Shown: positions 8,213-11,510 of the stretch, in pieces
How positions within the stretch are numbered: position 1 is the stretch's first letter
Layout of the letters: every line of letters starts with the position of its first letter
Assembly: GCA_015679605.1 (NCBI GenBank)
Contig: JAAAVE010000685.1
Coordinates: 1 to 11,510 of the forward strand
Direction: 5' to 3'
DNA: 11,510 nt
DNA from: Podila epigama
Lineage: Eukaryota > Mortierellomycota > Mortierellomycetes > Mortierellales > Mortierellaceae
Notes under the pieces: generated by a model
Database searches by the model: none
Told to the model about the DNA's origin: nothing
What the model saw: only the letters and a program-made list of their open reading frames with translations
Program-made: the position numbers and the translations under genes

Positions 8213-8249
8213 ATCTACACTCACTCACTCTCTCTCTCACCCATTCCAA

Positions 8250-11141
8250 ATGACTCCCTCCACTTCCCTCGAGGACTCGACACCACCGCTTGTCACACAA
8301 ACAGAACGCACTCTCAAACCAAAGCGATCCGTCACGTTCAAGGCCCAAGTTCATGAATCAGACGAGGACCGCCCTACAATGCCTTCCCTCACCAATGCTT
8401 CCCAGGTCCAGGGTCAAGGACTAGGGCTAGGTATTGGTCTAGGTTCGGGGCTTGCGCGACGACCAGGTAGACAGTCAGGCTATGTCCGGAAAGGGCCAGT
8501 GAATTCTGATTCAGAATCAGAGGAAAGTGACAACGATGACAACGACGACGACGAGGACGAACAAGAGGATGAACAGGAACAAGAACAGGAACAGGAACAG
8601 CAACAGAAACAAAAACTCCAACACGAAATATACACTGGACACAAACCACATAGTGCTCAAGGGCAAACATTGCCTAAAAAGATGACCAAGAGCGGCATTG
8701 ACAATAGCGATGAGAGCGATGATAGTGGTCACCACACGACTCCTGTCGCAGACCTCGTTTATCCACTCAGCCAGGCACGCATTAGCAAGACCAGCCCTCG
8801 CCCAGGTCAGAACTATGTCAGGAAGACCCCAGTCTATTCAGACACAGAATCGGACGAGGATGCTGTTAGCCCTGTGACGGTAGAAGGGCGACCAGTCCCA
8901 CCACAGCCAGCAGCCCCTTCCTCGCCTGCATCACAGACATCATCCACTGCTTCAAAGGGCAGTGGTGGCATGGTCCGCTCGTTTGGCATTGGCCGTGGAT
9001 CTGGACCTGGACGCTATGTGCGCAAGACGCCCGTCAACTCGGACACCGAGTTAGATGAGGAACCCATCTCCAGCCGCAGTGACAAGAACAAGGACAATGG
9101 TCAGGATGTGAAGCCAATTCTTGCCACGAGTAGACTTGTCCACAACAACGGCAGTACCACATCCATCAACAAGCCATCGCCAAAGCCATCTCCCAACATG
9201 CTCCCTATCGCTGCCGCTGCCGCTGCCACTGCGGGTCGACCCCTCTCGAACATGCTGGTCACCAGCTCGGCTAGTCCGATTCAACAGGAAAGAATCGCCA
9301 CCCCACCTACCTCAGTTCTCCATACCCCTCCTCAGCAGCAACAGCAGCAACAGTATCACCAGCTCCCTGCATCCGCCGCCGTGTCGGCTGCTGTGTCGGC
9401 TGCCATGGGTCATCTCCAGGATGGCTCTCCCCTCTTCCAGAACAACCACAGCAGTAACAACTATATCGTGCACTCCATCCCACATTCGCCCATAGCTTTG
9501 AATGGTGTCATTCCTGGTTCACCTGCAGGACTTGGCTTGATCAGCTCGCCAGTACAAGCGGCCAATCTTGCCAACTCAATGGCGATCTACCAGCAACAGC
9601 AAGCTGAAATGTTGGCCATTATGCAGCAACAGCAGATCCAGATTGCAACCATGCAGCAACAACAACAGGCGTACCAGGCCCTATTGCTTCAACAACAACA
9701 ACAACATACCCTTGTTCATCAACAGCAACTGCCACAGCTACTTCAACAGCAGCAGCAACAGCAACTACTACAACAATCACAACTACAGCAACAACTACAA
9801 CTACAGCAGCAACAACAGCAACAAATACAACTACAACAACAGCAGCAACAGGAAGAGTCATCTCTTAGTAGGTCCTCGGCCATCATCGACGCTGTTAATA
9901 AATTAGAAGGTAATCGTCCAGCCAGCACCAATAACAATGACGACGACGACGATCTTCCTCTTGCTGTCCATCAACAGCAACTCCCTGAGCTCCCACAGCT
10001 GCCTCAACTCGATTCCATGCTCGATGCAGTACAGGCTGCAGGCTCTTCTCACATCTCCAACTCTTCCTCGGCAACATCCTCACCCCGTCAACAATCCGTG
10101 ACACCACCAACAGCAATGTTTAATGCACCACCAACAGTGCACTTGTCCCCACATCTCCAACACTCGACTCTGGCACCACCGCTGCCCCACCCATACTCGC
10201 CCCTTTTGCATTCTCCACTCATGCACTCTCGCCAAGCATCCGGTTCTTCAGTCCACTCGATTCCATACGCGTCCTCACCTCTCGCCGGTGGACTCTCCCA
10301 TCGACCTCAGCTCCTGTCACCATCACCAGGCCACCACAGTATATACCAACAGCACTATCAGCAAGCAGGCGCATTTTCCAGTTCTCAGCCTCGACTCCAG
10401 GATTTTATTGAGGAGGAGCGTGCCTTGCAAGAGCAGCAGAGTGGTGCGTATCTGACATCGGGCGGACTATTGACGAGTAGTTTTCCTGCAGGGTACCGTG
10501 GCAGTGTTGGCTCTGTGAGTCTAGGTCAATTGAACCTCGACCGTGGATCGGTGACGTCGCTGCATTCGAATGGATCCAATGGACACTCACCAAACCACAG
10601 CCAGACTCATATTCAAGTCCCTTCAAGTAACAAGCCCATAGTGCGCAACTCGATGATGGGCCCATATCCTCAGCAGCAACAGCAATATCAGATGCTCTCT
10701 GGTTCTTCACCATTGCTCGGACCCTATAATGCTTCATCTAGCATTCCTGCTTTGGCCCTTGGAGGAGGAGGTGGTGGTGGTGGTCATACATTAATCCGTG
10801 TGGAAGCCAAACCCCCACCACCACAAACGGGTCTCGTAGGTGCCATTACAGCAATGGAGCGAGACAAGAAATTGGCCAAGACACAAGGATCGAACCAACA
10901 GCTTCAGCAGCAGCAACATTACCTCCAGCAACAACAACAAATGCAGATGCAAGATAGGGAACGGTGGCTTCAAGAACAACGGCGGATGGTCCTCGAGAAT
11001 GGACAGCAGCAACATCAGATGATGCCAATGACACAACAGGGTGTTGTGTACTATCCTCAGCAGCATCAACCTACATTTACGCAAAGACAGTGGAATAGCG
11101 AGGATGAGGAGGATGATAACCGACCTCTCGGAACTCAATGA
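8250..11141 (+). CDS. Large disordered Gln/Ser/Pro-rich protein with repeated YVRK motif; function unknown
   Basis: An intronless frame of 963 residues. ATG 8250 (context CCAAATGA) is chosen because in-frame sequence upstream to 8019 is only translated T/C-rich promoter, and it follows the CATTC leader seen at other genes. I do not recognise the family. Seen in order: KRSVTF (25-30), fitting the RVxF docking motif for protein phosphatase 1; three copies of Y-V-R-K-x-P-V-x-S-D-x-E-x-(D/E)-E at residues 78, 189 and 256; an acidic run grading into E/Q repeats (about 87-125); a poly-Ala stretch near 317; short poly-Q (362-368); a long Gln/Leu-rich block (448-535), possibly coiled coil; Ser/Pro/His-rich sequence to about 800; poly-Gly; and a C-terminal block PPPPQTGLVGAITAMERDKK (about 855-874) followed by Q-rich and acidic ends. 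No membrane segments. A nuclear or signalling scaffold role is plausible but unproven. Confidence 0.85.
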   Translation: MTPSTSLEDSTPPLVTQTERTLKPKRSVTFKAQVHESDEDRPTMPSLTNASQVQGQGLGLGIGLGSGLARRPGRQSGYVRKGPVNSDSESEESDNDDNDDDEDEQEDEQEQEQEQEQQQKQKLQHEIYTGHKPHSAQGQTLPKKMTKSGIDNSDESDDSGHHTTPVADLVYPLSQARISKTSPRPGQNYVRKTPVYSDTESDEDAVSPVTVEGRPVPPQPAAPSSPASQTSSTASKGSGGMVRSFGIGRGSGPGRYVRKTPVNSDTELDEEPISSRSDKNKDNGQDVKPILATSRLVHNNGSTTSINKPSPKPSPNMLPIAAAAAATAGRPLSNMLVTSSASPIQQERIATPPTSVLHTPPQQQQQQQYHQLPASAAVSAAVSAAMGHLQDGSPLFQNNHSSNNYIVHSIPHSPIALNGVIPGSPAGLGLISSPVQAANLANSMAIYQQQQAEMLAIMQQQQIQIATMQQQQQAYQALLLQQQQQHTLVHQQQLPQLLQQQQQQQLLQQSQLQQQLQLQQQQQQQIQLQQQQQQEESSLSRSSAIIDAVNKLEGNRPASTNNNDDDDDLPLAVHQQQLPELPQLPQLDSMLDAVQAAGSSHISNSSSATSSPRQQSVTPPTAMFNAPPTVHLSPHLQHSTLAPPLPHPYSPLLHSPLMHSRQASGSSVHSIPYASSPLAGGLSHRPQLLSPSPGHHSIYQQHYQQAGAFSSSQPRLQDFIEEERALQEQQSGAYLTSGGLLTSSFPAGYRGSVGSVSLGQLNLDRGSVTSLHSNGSNGHSPNHSQTHIQVPSSNKPIVRNSMMGPYPQQQQQYQMLSGSSPLLGPYNASSSIPALALGGGGGGGGHTLIRVEAKPPPPQTGLVGAITAMERDKKLAKTQGSNQQLQQQQHYLQQQQQMQMQDRERWLQEQRRMVLENGQQQHQMMPMTQQGVVYYPQQHQPTFTQRQWNSEDEEDDNRPLGTQ
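9589..9853 (+). repeat. CAG/CAA-rich polyglutamine tract
   Basis: Dense glutamine codons, CAA and CAG mixed, are broken by Leu, Ile, Met and Ala. Runs of up to seven Gln encode a Q/L-rich region that could form an extended helix or coiled coil. CAA interruptions tend to stabilise such repeats against expansion. The minus-strand open frames here are artefacts of the repeat. Confidence 0.9.
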
Positions 11142-11224
11142 GTTTCGTTTCTGTTTTTTTACGCTAATGACCATTATGAACATGAACAAGTATGAACAAC
11201 ATCAAAAGAATGTAAAAAAAGTAA

Positions 11225-11235
11225 AATAAAATAAA
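11225..11235 (+). terminator. Poly(A) signal of the Q-rich gene
   Basis: Two overlapping AATAAA hexamers (AATAAAATAAA) lie 84-94 nt after the stop codon in an A-rich context, the expected arrangement for cleavage and polyadenylation. Confidence 0.7.
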
Positions 11236-11444
11236 TATGAATATCTGCTTGCCATATGACATGCAACATGTGGGTCAATGTGTTCACTCTCGCGTCAAAT
11301 GTGTGTCTATGTGCAATTGATGGCCCATGCGTCCCGAGCTGAACCTTGCGGCAGGTGTGTTGCCACGAAGCACTGACAATCCGCAAGCAGACCCGAGTAG
11401 GTTCGAGCAGGCAGATTTTAGTAAATGTCAGCAGTTCAAACAGG

Positions 11445-11460
11445 GTGTGTGTGTGTGTGT
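11445..11460. repeat. (GT)8 microsatellite
   Basis: Eight perfect GT units near the right edge, in unannotated sequence. Confidence 0.9.
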
Positions 11461-11510
11461 GCGGAATAACATTCGCGATGCTGACTCCTATTGTTGTTGC
11501 CTTGGTGATA

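Larger units (their letters stand above)
6764..8249. other. Long intergenic region and promoter/leader of the Q-rich gene
   Basis: About 1.5 kb without a convincing protein or tRNA gene. Short open frames exist on both strands but show no family resemblance and are mostly repeat-derived. In order: CA-rich sequence (6860-6920), a 13-bp direct repeat GGTAGAAGACATA (7085-7126), a 12-bp minisatellite and its decaying tail (7127-7228), a G-rich stretch (7256-7283), an inverted repeat (7548-7600), a unique segment (7600-7870), GTTGA repeats (7992-8014), an AT-rich TATATTAATA (about 8022-8034), (CTTT)6 and T/C-rich sequence (8040-8160), and (ATTCAC)5 just before the start codon. The last 250 bases look like a pyrimidine-rich core promoter and leader. 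The unique segment could hide a noncoding RNA, but nothing seen proves it. Confidence 0.6.
11142..11510. other. 3' flank of the Q-rich gene; no further gene seen
   Basis: The 3' UTR begins with a T-run (11154-11160). Overlapping AATAAA signals lie at 11225-11235, about 84 nt past the stop. The remaining sequence is unique, with no clear coding frame or tRNA, and includes (GT)8 at 11445-11460. It may be upstream or downstream of a gene beyond the edge. Confidence 0.6.

Noticed and set aside
8019-8249. N-terminal extension of the Q-rich protein starting MYYINIEFF with many Phe/Ser/Leu residues, looking like a membrane segment
   Set aside because: It is the translation of a (CTTT)n/T-rich promoter tract and the (ATTCAC)5 leader. 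The hydrophobicity comes from simple-sequence DNA, and ATG 8250 has a leader like the other genes.
9619-9937. Minus-strand open frames rich in Val or Cys opposite the poly-Q block
   Set aside because: They are mirror translations of CAG/CAA repeats; no independent gene signal.
11395-11420. GGTTCGAGC, resembling a tRNA T-loop/B box
   Set aside because: The flanking bases do not form a T-stem, and no A box, anticodon arm or acceptor stem is found at the right distance.

Overview
The window looks like a gene-dense stretch of nuclear DNA from an early-diverging fungus. The Mucoromycota/Mortierellomycota are my best guess, from overall style only. Support for a fungus: two conserved eukaryotic genes (VPS11 and a peroxisomal acyl-CoA oxidase) are split by many short introns (85-169 nt), intergenic spacers are short, pyrimidine-rich CATTC-type leaders sit just before start codons, and simple repeats are abundant. 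There is no bacterial operon structure, CRISPR array, mobile element or recognisable tRNA/rRNA.

Layout, left to right. (1) Positions 89-2305, minus strand: the 5' half of VPS11/PEP5, seven exons reconstructed, running off the left edge inside an intron that holds a (TTTTTG)6 repeat. (2) Positions 2306-2550: a 245-nt divergent promoter. (3) Positions 2551-3141, plus strand: an intronless 196-residue protein whose middle resembles the CS/p23/NudC fold interrupted by a Thr/Pro-rich insert. (4) Positions 3723-6727, plus strand: a complete eight-exon acyl-CoA oxidase of 691 residues ending in the peroxisomal signal SKL, with a 16-nt microexon. (5) Positions 6728-8249: about 1.5 kb without a convincing gene, containing a 12-bp minisatellite, a two-stage inverted repeat and a repeat-rich leader. 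(6) Positions 8250-11141, plus strand: an intronless, largely disordered Gln/Ser/Pro-rich protein of 963 residues with three copies of a YVRK-PV-SD-acidic motif and an RVxF-like PP1-docking motif. (7) Positions 11142-11510: its 3' flank.

The genes do not form an obvious pathway. VPS11 acts in endosome/vacuole tethering, acyl-CoA oxidase in peroxisomal beta-oxidation, and the other two are uncharacterised. I do not see a new multi-gene system. The most interesting items are the three-copy linear motif plus PP1 docking site in the Q-rich protein, a shared unusual GTCTGTTCAT splice donor in the first introns of both multi-exon genes, the 16-nt microexon, and the CS-like protein.
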